A stretch of DNA of 61,750 bases from Candidatus Minthosoma equi (GTDB taxonomy: Bacteria > Bacteroidota > Bacteroidia > Bacteroidales > Bacteroidaceae). The translations under genes were made by a program, and so were the position numbers. Positions 19,386-28,822 of this stretch are shown in pieces. Numbering within the stretch: position 1 is the stretch's first letter; every line of letters begins with the position of its first letter. The stretch lies in contig JAGHUI010000097.1 in NCBI GenBank assembly GCA_018064885.1, positions 1 through 61,750 on the forward strand. The letters run 5' to 3'. The notes beneath the pieces are model-generated. The model was given only the letters and a program-made list of their open reading frames with translations, did not search any database and was not told the DNA's origin.

Positions 19386-20489
19386 ATGACAATATATCCA
19401 AAACTCATACATGATGCTCTCTCTACAGTTCGCTATCCGGGAAACGGAAAAAGCGTGATGGAGAACGAGATGCTTGAAGATGACCTTCGCATTGATGGAA
19501 TGAAAGTAAGTTTCTCTCTTATCTTCGAGAAACCAAAAGATCCATTCATGAAGTCTGTGGTGAAAGCCGCAGAAGCTGCCATAAAGACTTTCGTTCACCC
19601 AGACATTGAGGTCACAATCGGAACAAAGTCAAAGACTTCGCTCCCACCAGAGCCTGACAAGCTGCTTCCTGGAGTGAAGAATATCATTGCTGTTTCATCT
19701 GGCAAGGGAGGAGTTGGAAAGAGCACCGTTACTGCCAACCTCGCCGTTGGTCTTGCTAAGCTTGGCTACAGAGTGGGATTGCTTGACACAGATATCTTCG
19801 GTCCTTCTATGCCAAAAATGTTCGATGTTGAGGACGAGCGTCCATACGCAGAAAGCATTGACGGACGTGACCTCATCAAGCCTATTGAGAAATATGGAGT
19901 TAAGCTTCTATCAATCGGATTCTTCGTAAACAAAGATACTGCCACTCTCTGGCGAGGCGGAATGGCAAGCAATGCTCTCAAGCAGCTCATTACTGATGCT
20001 AACTGGGGCGAGCTTGACTACTTCATCCTTGACACACCTCCTGGCACAAGCGACATCCATCTCACTCTCATCCAGACACTTGGCATTACAGGAGCAGTAA
20101 TCGTAAGCACACCGCAGCAGGTTGCTCTCGTTGATGCACGCAAGGGTATTGACATGTATATGAACGACAAGGTAAACATCCCTATTCTGGGTCTTGTGGA
20201 GAACATGGCTTGGTTCACCCCTGCAGAGCTTCCTGAAAATAAGTATTATATTTTCGGCAAGGGCGGATGCGAGAAACTTGCAGAAGAGCTCAACGTTCCA
20301 TTGCTTGCTCAGATTCCTCTTATTCAGTCTGTGTGCGAAGAAGGCGACAAAGGAACGCCTGCCGTTCTCGATCCAGCTTCACCAGAAGGCATTGCCTTCA
20401 TGACTCTTGCTGCTAAGGTTGTCACTCAGGTTGACAAGCGCAACATTGAGCAGGCGCCTACTCAGCGCGTGGTGGTTGAGAAGAAGTAG
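19386..20489 (+). CDS. Mrp/NBP35-type iron-sulfur carrier ATPase
   Basis: A 367-residue cytoplasmic P-loop protein that would bind and hand over Fe-S clusters. From the ATG at 19386 it starts MTIYPKLIHDALSTVRYPG, a MIP18-like (DUF59) N-terminal domain, then the deviant Walker A SSGKGGVGKSTVTANLA at about 104-120 and DIFGPSMPKMF. An earlier ATG at 19353 is in frame but does not match family starts. The C-terminal CxxC that binds the cluster in E. coli ApbC is not seen; the matching segment reads MAWFTPAELPENKY. I recall this as usual in Bacteroidetes homologues. It lies between trmB and a large secreted protein. Confidence 0.88.
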   Translation: MTIYPKLIHDALSTVRYPGNGKSVMENEMLEDDLRIDGMKVSFSLIFEKPKDPFMKSVVKAAEAAIKTFVHPDIEVTIGTKSKTSLPPEPDKLLPGVKNIIAVSSGKGGVGKSTVTANLAVGLAKLGYRVGLLDTDIFGPSMPKMFDVEDERPYAESIDGRDLIKPIEKYGVKLLSIGFFVNKDTATLWRGGMASNALKQLITDANWGELDYFILDTPPGTSDIHLTLIQTLGITGAVIVSTPQQVALVDARKGIDMYMNDKVNIPILGLVENMAWFTPAELPENKYYIFGKGGCEKLAEELNVPLLAQIPLIQSVCEEGDKGTPAVLDPASPEGIAFMTLAAKVVTQVDKRNIEQAPTQRVVVEKK

Positions 20490-20502
20490 AACAATAGATT
20501 AC

Positions 20503-23500
20503 ATGGCTTTCAGAAGGTTCTTTTCACTTTTCATCTATTCTTTCTTCTTCTGCTTGTCGATAATGGCGCAGAAGATAGAGGTGACAGCTCATGTGGTGGA
20601 TGCAACAACCAACGAGGCATTGCCATACGTGAACGTGTATGTCTCTCCAGGTATCGGCACTATCACCAATGCCGATGGCAACTTCACTATAAGCATGGAT
20701 GAGGATGAATCGGTGCGATTCACGTTTGTGGGATATGAGTCGCTGACCTTGTCGCGCAATGCCATTGGCAATACGGTGAGGCTGAAGCCTTTGTCATTGG
20801 CTCTTGGCGAGGTGACTGTGCTGGCACAGGAGAACATCATTGTCGCTGCTGCCAAGCTTCTGGAGAAGGAGTATAGCAAACACAAGAAGGAGAGAAGCAC
20901 ATACTTCTACCGCATGAACACCACCTATCGCAACGAGCTGATGGAGGCTTTTGTGGAGGCAAGCTCGGCTGGCAACTTGCGCGATCTGCTCTTCCTGAAG
21001 GGACGAAGAGGACAGGCTACGCTCTATGGACTTGACGAGACAGCTATAGGCAATATGAACCTGCACCACATGATGGAGGTAAGTCCTCGAACCGCTGATT
21101 CTAAGTTCTGGGCAAGACTGCTCACGCCATTCATCCTGCCTAATGTGTACAATGGGCTATACAAGACCGTTGATGTAAACTCGCTCAACCATTACTACGA
21201 TATGGAAAGCGAGAAGCTGAAAGACGAAGATGGCAATCAGACTTACAAGATAACTTTCTCGCAGAAGAAGGAAAATCCTTTGAACATTCAGACACAAAAA
21301 CACAAAACCACACTTGCAGACCTGCTGGGAATAAAAAAGAAACGCGCAATACTCACGGGCACTCTCTACATTGATGCCAAGACGAAGCATGTGCTGCGCT
21401 TCGATGGTCAGGTGGAGAACCTCACTCTCGATGTCATCAAGGATTTCTATGTGGACTCCACTCCTGTCATCTCAAAAGTGAAAATCAATTTCACTCACAA
21501 GAGAGGCTATACCGAAATTGAGAGCATTGCCAACAGCATGACCAACGAAAGCGTCACCGTCAATTCACTATTATATAATGTGGATGACCTCAACATTGAT
21601 GCTAATGACAACAGCAATAAGAAGACAGCAAAGAAGAAGAAGGAAATAAAGAAGCAGGAGAAGAGCGACAATGTCCTTGCATCTATCGATGATGCAGGTT
21701 TCGATGCCCTGCTCTGGGAGCGTTCCAACATTGTGCAGCGCACTGCCGACGAAGCACGCATAGCAGGCTTTGCCGAACAGATGGCTATGAACGACTCTAT
21801 CAGCAAGGTCAATTCCAGCATGGAAATGCTTGTTGACCACCTTACTCGCTTTGGCAAGAATATCCCTCAGGAGAAGGTGTATCTGCACATGGACAATACT
21901 TGCTATTTCGTTGGCGATACTATCTGGTTTGCTGCCTACACTCGACAGACGAATGACAATATGCCTTCAAACATCAGCGGTGTGCTTTACGTTGAGCTTT
22001 ACAACCAGGACGGTTATCTCGTGGAGCGCAAGCTGCTGGAGATGTCAAACGGACGCAGCTATGCCAACTTCGTGATTGACAAGCAGAGCTATGCTGGCTA
22101 CTACGAGCTGCGTGCCTACACTCGCTGGCAGCTGAACTGGGGACTCTACGAGCATTTCCACTCAAAAGAAAGCGAGAAGTGGTTCTTGACCAAAGACTTG
22201 ATGCAGAACTATCTGCGCGACTATCACAAGATATACAGTCGTGTGTTCCCTGTATATGATGCTCCGAAAGAGGAAGGCAACTATGCCAAAATGATGTCAT
22301 TGCGCCCTATGCGCAGAATTTTCACGCACGACCCAGACAAGCACAAGATGGTGCTTTCCCTTTTCCCCGAAGGAGGCAACCTTGTGGAAGGACTGCCTTG
22401 CAGAGTGGCATACGAGGCTGCGTGGGACACTGGCCAGGCTCTGGAAGGCAAGCTTGGAGAGACAAAGAGCGAGAAGCGAGGCAGAGGAACTTTTGAGATT
22501 GTGCCAGAAAAGAAATTTGAGCGTGAAGTGATATTCACTGCCAAGGATGGCACCGTAGTGAAGGCTAAGCTGCCAAAAGCAGAGAAGACTGGCGCTTCGC
22601 TGAGAGTGACCGAAGATTATGACTCCGTGTATATCAACATTCGCACCACTGCCGACCTTGCTGATGAACCAAAGGGACTGACTGTGATGCATGAAGGCGT
22701 GCTGGAGAAGTTTGAACCTATCATCGGCGACAGCCTCAGGCTTGCGATTGCACTAACTGACCTCAAGGAGGGTGTGAACCAAGCCACAGTATTTGATGTT
22801 CATGGTCATGTATGGGCTGACCGTCTCTTCTTCGTCAGAAACAACGAGACAGGCAAACCTAATGTCAGCATCTCTGGCGTGAAGGACTCTTACGAGCCAT
22901 ACGAACTCATCAACCTCAGCATCAACGCTCCTAAGGGACGAGGCATCATGTCAATGTCGGTGAGGGATGCTTCGCACCGCGACAACCTGTATGACAACGC
23001 CACCATGCTAAGCGAGATGCTTCTGTCTTCTGAAATAAAAGGTTTCGTAGAAGACCCAGAATGGTTCTTCGAGGCTAACGACAACGAGCACAACCGTGCT
23101 CTCGACCTCCTGATGATGACACAGGGATGGCGTCGCTTTGACTGGCAGGAGATGGCTGTGCGCGGTGCATGGGAGATGACTCAGGTGGCAGAGAAGACGC
23201 CAGTCATCGAAGGACAAGTGTATGACATTGAAGAAGGTGAATACTGTCGCGACCTGTCAAGAGAATTCAAGATTGCCGAAGAAAGGACAAAAAGATTCTT
23301 TGATGATGACAAGATGCGAGAACGAATATCCGGATTCTTGCAGACAAATGCTAAAGACTTTGACGAATATGATGCAAATAAGGACTTGCTGCCATCGACG
23401 GAGGATATTGATGTTAACGATACGTACATGGGATATAGTTTCATCGATACCAAGACCAACAAGTCGATATTTGGCATAGATCGCTTTGAAACGGATTATG

Positions 23501-24777
23501 AAGGGCGAAGCAATAGCAATTACACAAGAAACTTTGGCCAGAACCACTGGCAAGGCAATGTGGATGGCATCGTATATGGATTCAGCAACAATACAAGCAA
23601 TCTTGCCGAAGTGCGCTATTTCCCAGGCCAAAAGAACAAGGCGTTCAAGAACAAGGGAATTCTGGTACATGCTAATGTGGAAACGCTGGACACGAAGCAG
23701 CATGCTTCAAAAGATATGCCAACAGAGGATGGTCACTTCAAGTTCCAGTTGCCACGAGTATATGGCGACTATATTCTCAACATTTCTGCTGCCGATACGC
23801 TGAAAAAGCACAAGCCAGACGTATGGATACAAATGATGAAGGAGAAGGACATACAAGGCTTTATTGAGAACAAATGGCCTTATTACAACTTCTCCATAAG
23901 AGTAAACTGGCCTTACCCACGATTTGTGAAGCCATACAACTACTATCAGACGCACATCAATTACAGCAACGACCCTCTGCTTCGCCAAACGATTCAATCT
24001 GATGGTTCTATCCTGATTGACAACGTGTCGGTGTGGGGCAAGCACAATGTGCTCCACTCTCAGGAAGACTCGCTTCCAACAATCATTGTCGATGCGTATG
24101 ACGCCTACAACGAAGCTCTTGATGCTGGCTTTCTCAATGGTCAGCAAGAGTATATTGTACGCAGCTATGTTGGCGATTACGGACTGGAAAATCCTTACAA
24201 CAGCAAAGGTTACAGAATTCAGGAAATCTTCGGCTACGACGTGGTCCGCCGTGGCATACACGATATCACCACCAACCGTGACTCTGCCTACCTCTATCAG
24301 AATTTGAAGTCTTTCAAACCTTTCGACGATGAAGGACGTAAGGTAATGAACATCAACGAATATGAATTGCAGAAATGGTACGACTTATCAAACATAGATA
24401 AGTACATCCTATACACTGACTATCAGCCGCGACTCTCTGGCAGCAGCCGATACTGGGGCAGCAACCTGCCAAACACTCGCATTGCCACCTACGTGTTCCC
24501 TGACGACTCACGCCGCAGGTTCTACAAGAACCGTCACTACGTCGTCCCAGGATTCTCCTACGTCCACACATTCTACAATCCAGACTACTCACAGCGCAAG
24601 CTGGATGAGAAGCCTAAGGACTACCGACGCACGCTGTACTGGAATCCGTTCCTCGTGCTGGACAAGAATGGCCATGCGGACGTGAAGTTCTGGAATAATG
24701 GCAGTCAGCACAAGATTTCTGTCGATGCGCAAGGAACAAGCACGGACGGCACAATGATAGTAGGAAAAGGACTGTAG
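20503..24777 (+). CDS. Large exported protein with CarboxypepD_reg-like and MG2-like domains
   Basis: A 1424-residue protein starting at the ATG at 20503, 13 bases after the Mrp gene. A signal peptide (FRRFFSLFIYSFFFCLSIMA) precedes a carboxypeptidase-regulatory-like domain (about 25-100: TNEALPYVNVYV, GTITNADGNFTI, FVGYESLTL), as found at the front of many Bacteroidetes outer-membrane proteins. Residues about 460-560 resemble a macroglobulin MG2 domain (EKVYLHMDNTCYFVGDTIWF, GVLYVELYNQDG, GYYELRAYT). The C-terminal end has FWNNGSQHKISVDAQG. No TonB-dependent barrel is apparent. It is probably a cell-envelope protein of unknown function. A Lys-rich linker lies near residues 365-390. Confidence 0.75.
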   Translation: MAFRRFFSLFIYSFFFCLSIMAQKIEVTAHVVDATTNEALPYVNVYVSPGIGTITNADGNFTISMDEDESVRFTFVGYESLTLSRNAIGNTVRLKPLSLALGEVTVLAQENIIVAAAKLLEKEYSKHKKERSTYFYRMNTTYRNELMEAFVEASSAGNLRDLLFLKGRRGQATLYGLDETAIGNMNLHHMMEVSPRTADSKFWARLLTPFILPNVYNGLYKTVDVNSLNHYYDMESEKLKDEDGNQTYKITFSQKKENPLNIQTQKHKTTLADLLGIKKKRAILTGTLYIDAKTKHVLRFDGQVENLTLDVIKDFYVDSTPVISKVKINFTHKRGYTEIESIANSMTNESVTVNSLLYNVDDLNIDANDNSNKKTAKKKKEIKKQEKSDNVLASIDDAGFDALLWERSNIVQRTADEARIAGFAEQMAMNDSISKVNSSMEMLVDHLTRFGKNIPQEKVYLHMDNTCYFVGDTIWFAAYTRQTNDNMPSNISGVLYVELYNQDGYLVERKLLEMSNGRSYANFVIDKQSYAGYYELRAYTRWQLNWGLYEHFHSKESEKWFLTKDLMQNYLRDYHKIYSRVFPVYDAPKEEGNYAKMMSLRPMRRIFTHDPDKHKMVLSLFPEGGNLVEGLPCRVAYEAAWDTGQALEGKLGETKSEKRGRGTFEIVPEKKFEREVIFTAKDGTVVKAKLPKAEKTGASLRVTEDYDSVYINIRTTADLADEPKGLTVMHEGVLEKFEPIIGDSLRLAIALTDLKEGVNQATVFDVHGHVWADRLFFVRNNETGKPNVSISGVKDSYEPYELINLSINAPKGRGIMSMSVRDASHRDNLYDNATMLSEMLLSSEIKGFVEDPEWFFEANDNEHNRALDLLMMTQGWRRFDWQEMAVRGAWEMTQVAEKTPVIEGQVYDIEEGEYCRDLSREFKIAEERTKRFFDDDKMRERISGFLQTNAKDFDEYDANKDLLPSTEDIDVNDTYMGYSFIDTKTNKSIFGIDRFETDYEGRSNSNYTRNFGQNHWQGNVDGIVYGFSNNTSNLAEVRYFPGQKNKAFKNKGILVHANVETLDTKQHASKDMPTEDGHFKFQLPRVYGDYILNISAADTLKKHKPDVWIQMMKEKDIQGFIENKWPYYNFSIRVNWPYPRFVKPYNYYQTHINYSNDPLLRQTIQSDGSILIDNVSVWGKHNVLHSQEDSLPTIIVDAYDAYNEALDAGFLNGQQEYIVRSYVGDYGLENPYNSKGYRIQEIFGYDVVRRGIHDITTNRDSAYLYQNLKSFKPFDDEGRKVMNINEYELQKWYDLSNIDKYILYTDYQPRLSGSSRYWGSNLPNTRIATYVFPDDSRRRFYKNRHYVVPGFSYVHTFYNPDYSQRKLDEKPKDYRRTLYWNPFLVLDKNGHADVKFWNNGSQHKISVDAQGTSTDGTMIVGKGL

Positions 24778-24787
24778 CATCTTCTTC

Positions 24788-24833
24788 GAGCAAGCGCCAA
24801 GCGAATAAACACTAAACGAATAATCGAGTAATC
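24788..24833 (+). repeat. Array D, two 23-bp-phased units
   Basis: Two consecutive 23-base units start at 24788 (GAGCAAG...) and 24811. The first matches the first unit of array B (30924-30946) at about 16 of 23 positions. The second is more diverged, so this is the weakest member of the family. The array lies in the 88-base gap before the RluA-family gene. Confidence 0.4.
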
Positions 24834-24865
24834 GTCTAATCGAAACAACCAAACAACCCAATCCA

Positions 24866-26410
24866 ATGCCTCTTCTCCATCCTCTTCCTCCCTCAGCATC
24901 ATCCATTCCATCACCTCAGCAATTCACTTTTCCTTTCCGCTACACTCCTCATCCTCTTTGCCAGCTTGCTGCAAAGGAAGTGATGGATTACTGCTACAGC
25001 AGCAAGGAGATGTATCCAAAAGAAGGGAAGATGTTTGGTGTGCTCGTTGTTGAACATGAAGGGCAACGATACTATCTTAGGGCTTTTTCTGGCATTTACA
25101 ACGGCTCTTACCATCACGAAGGCTTTGTTCCAACCATCTACGACCTTCAGAACCCTGATGGATATTTCTATGAAGAGGAAAAACGTATTGATGCTATTTC
25201 CCAACAGATAAAAGCTATAGACGAAGAATTTGCTAACAATCTTGACAGCATACCTCCACTCAAAGGAGAAATCAAAAAGGAGCTACTTATTCTACGCAAG
25301 GAGAAGTCTAATGCTTTGCAAATGTGGACATTCCGTCAGTTCCGTATGCTCAATGCCCATATGGAAGAAAAAGATCTGACGGAGATTTTCAAAGACTTCA
25401 AATCACCATTTTCCGTCGAGGAATACCTTGACTACAAGGAAGGCAGAACGCAACAAAAACCAAAATCAAAGATTGGCATTCCTCCTGGTGGTGCTGGTGA
25501 ATGCTGTGCTCCAAAGCTCCTTCAATATGCCTATCTGCATAAGCTTAAGCCTATCTGCATGGCTGAGTTCTGGATTGGTCCATCTCCTAAAGATGAGATG
25601 CGAAGCGAAGGCAACTACTACCCAGCCTGTCAGCACAAATGCCGTCCAATCTTAGGACACATGCTTGTTGGACTTAACGTAGAAGCTGATCCAATGCTCA
25701 TTCACAGTCAGCAGATGCTGTCCCACATAAAGATTGTGCATGAGGATGACAATCTGCTTGTTGTCTATAAACCTTCAGGACTTCCTTCTGTGCCAACAAA
25801 AGACGAAGATCAGCCATCGCTCCTTTCCCATTTCCGCCAAAGCTATCCGGAGTGCATGGTTCCTCATCGCTTGGACATGGACACTTCTGGATTGATGCTT
25901 GTAGCAAAGACACCTGTTGTTTATAAAATTCTGCAAGCTCAGTTCTACCGTCATGAAATCAAGAAAACATATGTTGCGATATTAGATAAGATTGGTATTA
26001 ATAAGATTGATACAGATAATATTGATGCTGATATAATTGATACACAATCTGCTCATAAGGAAAATGTAACTTCTACAAATTGCACCCTCTTGACGGAAGG
26101 CATAATTACCCTGCCTCTTGCTCCTAATCCTCTAGATCGCCCACGCCAGATGGTTAGCTTCGAGCGAGGCAAAACAGCCATCACCCATTACCGTTTCCTC
26201 AATGATAATAAAGTAGAACTCATACCTGAGACTGGCAGAACACACCAGCTTCGCGTTCATTGTGCTCACCCAGAAGGTCTCAACTGTCCAATAAAAGGCG
26301 ACAGCCTCTATGGGAAAGAAGCAGATCGCTTGTATCTTCATGCTCAAAGCATAGAATTCGCCCACCCTATCACAGGAGAATTTCTCACATTCTCTATGGA
26401 AGAGATTTAA
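24866..26410 (+). CDS. RluA-family pseudouridine synthase with N-terminal extension
   Basis: A 514-residue protein. The C-terminal half is an RluA-type synthase that isomerises uridine in rRNA or tRNA: VYKPSGLPSVP, then HRLDMDTSGLML with catalytic Asp337, and RTHQLRVHCAHP. The N-terminal about 270 residues form a separate domain with a coiled-coil-like stretch (about 110-160) and a Cys-containing block GECCAPKLLQYAY and YYPACQHKCRPILGHML, seen in a distinct RluA subgroup. A short Asp/Ile-rich insertion (about 373-395) interrupts the synthase domain. The RNA target cannot be stated. The gene is followed by a 568-base region that holds the candidate small RNA. Confidence 0.85.
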   Translation: MPLLHPLPPSASSIPSPQQFTFPFRYTPHPLCQLAAKEVMDYCYSSKEMYPKEGKMFGVLVVEHEGQRYYLRAFSGIYNGSYHHEGFVPTIYDLQNPDGYFYEEEKRIDAISQQIKAIDEEFANNLDSIPPLKGEIKKELLILRKEKSNALQMWTFRQFRMLNAHMEEKDLTEIFKDFKSPFSVEEYLDYKEGRTQQKPKSKIGIPPGGAGECCAPKLLQYAYLHKLKPICMAEFWIGPSPKDEMRSEGNYYPACQHKCRPILGHMLVGLNVEADPMLIHSQQMLSHIKIVHEDDNLLVVYKPSGLPSVPTKDEDQPSLLSHFRQSYPECMVPHRLDMDTSGLMLVAKTPVVYKILQAQFYRHEIKKTYVAILDKIGINKIDTDNIDADIIDTQSAHKENVTSTNCTLLTEGIITLPLAPNPLDRPRQMVSFERGKTAITHYRFLNDNKVELIPETGRTHQLRVHCAHPEGLNCPIKGDSLYGKEADRLYLHAQSIEFAHPITGEFLTFSMEEI

Positions 26411-26457
26411 CCTAACACAAGCTTTACTATTAGCCTAACACATAAGCTTTACTAAAG
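26411..26457 (+). repeat. Tandem duplication after the RluA gene
   Basis: Two adjacent near-identical copies (26411-26433 and 26434-26457), each starting CCTAACACA and containing AAGCTTTACTA, follow directly on the stop codon. They are 23 and 24 bases long. Bases 26458-26571 show no gene or obvious structure. Confidence 0.7.
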
Positions 26458-26571
26458 AAAAATATCACTCTCTTGTTAAGAAAAAACGACTTTCTTTCTC
26501 AAAAAATGCAAGAAAATGCTTGTTTTTCGCACTGTGTTCGTACACACATGTTTTTAAACACACAATTTGGC

Positions 26572-26602
26572 TTGCTCACTCTATAGAAAGTCCGTACCTT
26601 TG
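26572..26602 (+). promoter_or_regulatory. Promoter of candidate small RNA
   Basis: TTG (26572-26574), 20 bases, then TACCTTTG (26595-26602) matches the Bacteroidetes consensus. Transcription should start at about 26607. No coding gene begins before the terminator at 26657-26694. Confidence 0.7.
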
Positions 26603-26606
26603 CAGC

Positions 26607-26694
26607 ATCCTAAAAACAATCTTTTTACCTTAAAAAAATCAATACCTATTAAGAATAAGCGTCAGTCGTGAGACTAACGCTTTTTTCTTTTTTT
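26607..26694 (+). ncRNA. Candidate small RNA of about 85-90 nt
   Basis: A consensus promoter and an intrinsic terminator enclose a stretch of about 88 bases with no convincing reading frame. The 5' part is A/T-rich and probably unpaired (AAAAACAATCTTTTTACC), and the 3' part is the terminator hairpin. I do not recognise an RNA family. It could be a trans-acting small RNA or an attenuated leader of the DUF2975 operon, although that operon has its own promoter at 26858-26888. Confidence 0.5.
26657..26694 (+). terminator. Intrinsic terminator of candidate small RNA
   Basis: AAGCGT, one mismatch, AGTC, loop GTGA, then GACT, mismatch, ACGCTT form a stem (26657-26682), followed by T runs at 26681-26686 and 26688-26694. 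Confidence 0.75.
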
Positions 26695-26723
26695 AGATCA
26701 ATTGTCTCATAAGCCCAATGAAT

Positions 26724-26776
26724 CTCATAAGTCATATTAGACCTATATGACTCATTAGCCCCATAAGACTTATGAG
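26724..26776. repeat. Nested palindrome upstream of the DUF2975 operon
   Basis: CTCATAAGTC (26724-26733) and GACTTATGAG (26767-26776) are perfect inverted copies. Inside, GTCATAT (26731-26737) pairs with ATATGAC (26745-26751). A further copy of TCTCATAAG lies at 26705. It may be an operator, since it lies about 100 bases before the operon promoter, or a relic of a repeat. Confidence 0.6.
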
Positions 26777-26857
26777 TCCTATTTGCCCATTTTTCCTCCA
26801 ATCTACACACAAATTATCCCTATTTTATCGTTTTACAATAAATTTTTCTTGTTTTTC

Positions 26858-26888
26858 TTGCTCATATTCCAATAATCATCTATCTTTG
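26858..26888 (+). promoter_or_regulatory. DUF2975 operon promoter
   Basis: TTG (26858-26860), 20 bases, TATCTTTG (26881-26888): an exact match to the consensus. The start codon of the first gene is 90 bases downstream. Confidence 0.7.
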
Positions 26889-26978
26889 CACTAGATTTTG
26901 TTATTGATAAACGATAAATTATTGTTGAAATACAAGAATCAAGCTTACACATATATTAATATATAAGAGAAATAATCA

Positions 26979-27659
26979 ATGAAAAAGAAATTCAATATCT
27001 ACTGCGGACTGCTTATCTCTGCAATTATCTTTGGGATTGGAATACACGCTTTCCAATTATCATCCTTTATGTGGTATGGAATAGAAGCAGGCGTTGATGC
27101 TGTCATATATGAAAAGAATCACCCTGGAACACATGTACTCGACAACACACATCCTCAAAACACAATGACATCAATTGAATTATTTCCAAAGCATCTTCTG
27201 ACAGGAACGAACGACAGCATTCTCAACAAAAAAACTGGCAATATGGTTGGCATACAACCTTTGCATGTAATTGCCACACCAAACGATGCAACACATATAA
27301 ACCGCAATACATTCATGGGCTTTATCGGCTGGATAGAAATGGCTCTTATGGTTGTATTCTGGATTGCATTCATCAAGTTCATCATTACTGTAAACAAAGG
27401 ACAACTCTTCGAAAGGAAGATGGAGAAGCAGATGGAATGGGGAGGATGGTCCGTATTCGGAATCTATATCCTTGAACTCGCTTCTGTTTTCATCAATTAC
27501 TTCCTCAATGTTCAGGAATTTGATTTCGCTGACTTTGACATTGCCATCTATCAAGTGCCAGAACCATCCCTGCTCTACTCCGCTTTCGGAATGTTGCTCT
27601 TGGGACAAATCTTCCGCATTGGTCGCAAGATGAAAGAAGAACAGGAACTTACAATCTAG
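26979..27659 (+). CDS. DUF2975 family membrane protein
   Basis: A 226-residue membrane protein with hydrophobic segments near residues 8-28, 110-130, 155-172 and 195-212. The spacing, the GWIEMALMVVFWIAFIKFI segment, the GQLFERKMEKQM loop and the C-terminal FRIGRKMKEEQELTI fit DUF2975. Genes of this family are very often followed, as here, by a small YozG-like HTH gene. Between the first two membrane segments lies an unusually long, probably external loop (about 30-108). The function of the family is unknown; it may be the membrane partner of the regulator. It leads an operon with the HTH, CPBP and sppA genes. Confidence 0.8.
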   Translation: MKKKFNIYCGLLISAIIFGIGIHAFQLSSFMWYGIEAGVDAVIYEKNHPGTHVLDNTHPQNTMTSIELFPKHLLTGTNDSILNKKTGNMVGIQPLHVIATPNDATHINRNTFMGFIGWIEMALMVVFWIAFIKFIITVNKGQLFERKMEKQMEWGGWSVFGIYILELASVFINYFLNVQEFDFADFDIAIYQVPEPSLLYSAFGMLLLGQIFRIGRKMKEEQELTI

Positions 27660-27680
27660 AAAAGAAAGGAAGACACAAGT

Positions 27681-27884
27681 ATGAGTATTATTATCAATCT
27701 TGACGTCATGATGGCAAAACGAAAAATGTCATCTGGCGAACTTGCCGAGAAGATTGGCATAACGCAAGCCAACCTCTCTGTACTTAAAACTGGTAAGGCA
27801 AAAGCCGTGCGATTCAGCACTCTTGAAGCTATCTGCACAGCCCTTGACTGCCAGCCAGGAGATATTCTTGAATATAAAAACTAA
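27681..27884 (+). CDS. Small Cro/C1-type HTH regulator (YozG-like)
   Basis: A 67-residue single-domain DNA-binding protein. It starts MSIIINLDVMMAKRKMSSG and has the helix-turn-helix ELAEKIGITQANLSVLKTG followed by FSTLEAICTALDCQPGDIL, typical of the YozG/XRE group. It begins 21 bases after the DUF2975 stop, the usual pairing for this family. It probably controls this operon, but no operator has been identified. A CPBP protease gene starts 24 bases downstream. Confidence 0.9.
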   Translation: MSIIINLDVMMAKRKMSSGELAEKIGITQANLSVLKTGKAKAVRFSTLEAICTALDCQPGDILEYKN

Positions 27885-27908
27885 AACATAAAACTAAAAA
27901 AGAAGAAA

Positions 27909-28748
27909 ATGAAAAAGTATTTAATGCCACTCATCCCTATCTTGGTTTTTAACATACTCCAAGCAATAGGCGGCGTAATAGCCTTTGCTATTGACGCTAT
28001 CAGCGACATAGACAAAGCCACGGCTGCATTCAAGACTCACGATCAGGCAGCAATCATGGGAATCATGACTCCTGAAGCACTCGCATGGACTGTAGCAATC
28101 ACAGGAGTCATCTCCGTTGCTATTATCTCCCTTTTCAAACTCATCAACTGGAAAACTGCCGTAAACTTCAAGCAAGTTGACTGGAAGTGGGCAATTATCG
28201 GTCTTGTAGGAGCATTAGTAGGAGTCTTTGCAAGCGACATCCTTGAGGAAATGCTCGACCTCCCTAACATCCTTGAAGATCAGTTCATCAGCATTTCCCA
28301 GACAACTATCGGATTCATTGCCATAGGCATCGTTGGTCCTATTGTAGAGGAATTTATCTTCCGTGAGAGCATCCTTGGTTATATGACTCGCAAGGGCGTG
28401 AACAAATGGACAGCCATCATCATTTCTGCAGTAATCTTCGGACTTATCCACGGCAATCCTGCTCAGATTGTCTTTGCAGGAATCATGGGTATCGTGCTTG
28501 GCATACTCTACTATAAGACAGGCAATATCATTCTCCCAGCCATCCTTCACATGATAAACAATTCCGTATCTGTTATCATTATGGCATCAATGGGTGAAGA
28601 TTCCAAAGACGCATCTCTCGTAGATCTCATTGGAGGACAGACAAGCGCCATCATTAACATCATTGCATGCTCTGTCATCTGCGCAGCAATCCTCTATCTC
28701 TTCTGGAAGAACTGCAAGACACCAAAGCTTGAAATCTCTGAAGAATAA
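27909..28748 (+). CDS. CPBP family intramembrane metalloprotease
   Basis: A 279-residue membrane protein of the CAAX protease / bacteriocin-processing (Abi) family. The conserved motifs are all present: EExxxR at Glu147-Glu148-Arg152 (IVEEFIFRESILG), FxxxH at Phe177-His181 (FGLIHG) and HxxxN at His214-Asn218 (HMINN). About eight hydrophobic segments can be seen. In other systems these proteins process peptides or give immunity to bacteriocins; the substrate here is unknown. It lies between the HTH gene and sppA in the same direction. Confidence 0.9.
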   Translation: MKKYLMPLIPILVFNILQAIGGVIAFAIDAISDIDKATAAFKTHDQAAIMGIMTPEALAWTVAITGVISVAIISLFKLINWKTAVNFKQVDWKWAIIGLVGALVGVFASDILEEMLDLPNILEDQFISISQTTIGFIAIGIVGPIVEEFIFRESILGYMTRKGVNKWTAIIISAVIFGLIHGNPAQIVFAGIMGIVLGILYYKTGNIILPAILHMINNSVSVIIMASMGEDSKDASLVDLIGGQTSAIINIIACSVICAAILYLFWKNCKTPKLEISEE

Positions 28749-28822
28749 AATCGTTAAGCTATAGAATTTCCGAAATAACGAAAACTCGAATAATCGAAAA
28801 AATAAAATAAAAACAATTCAAC

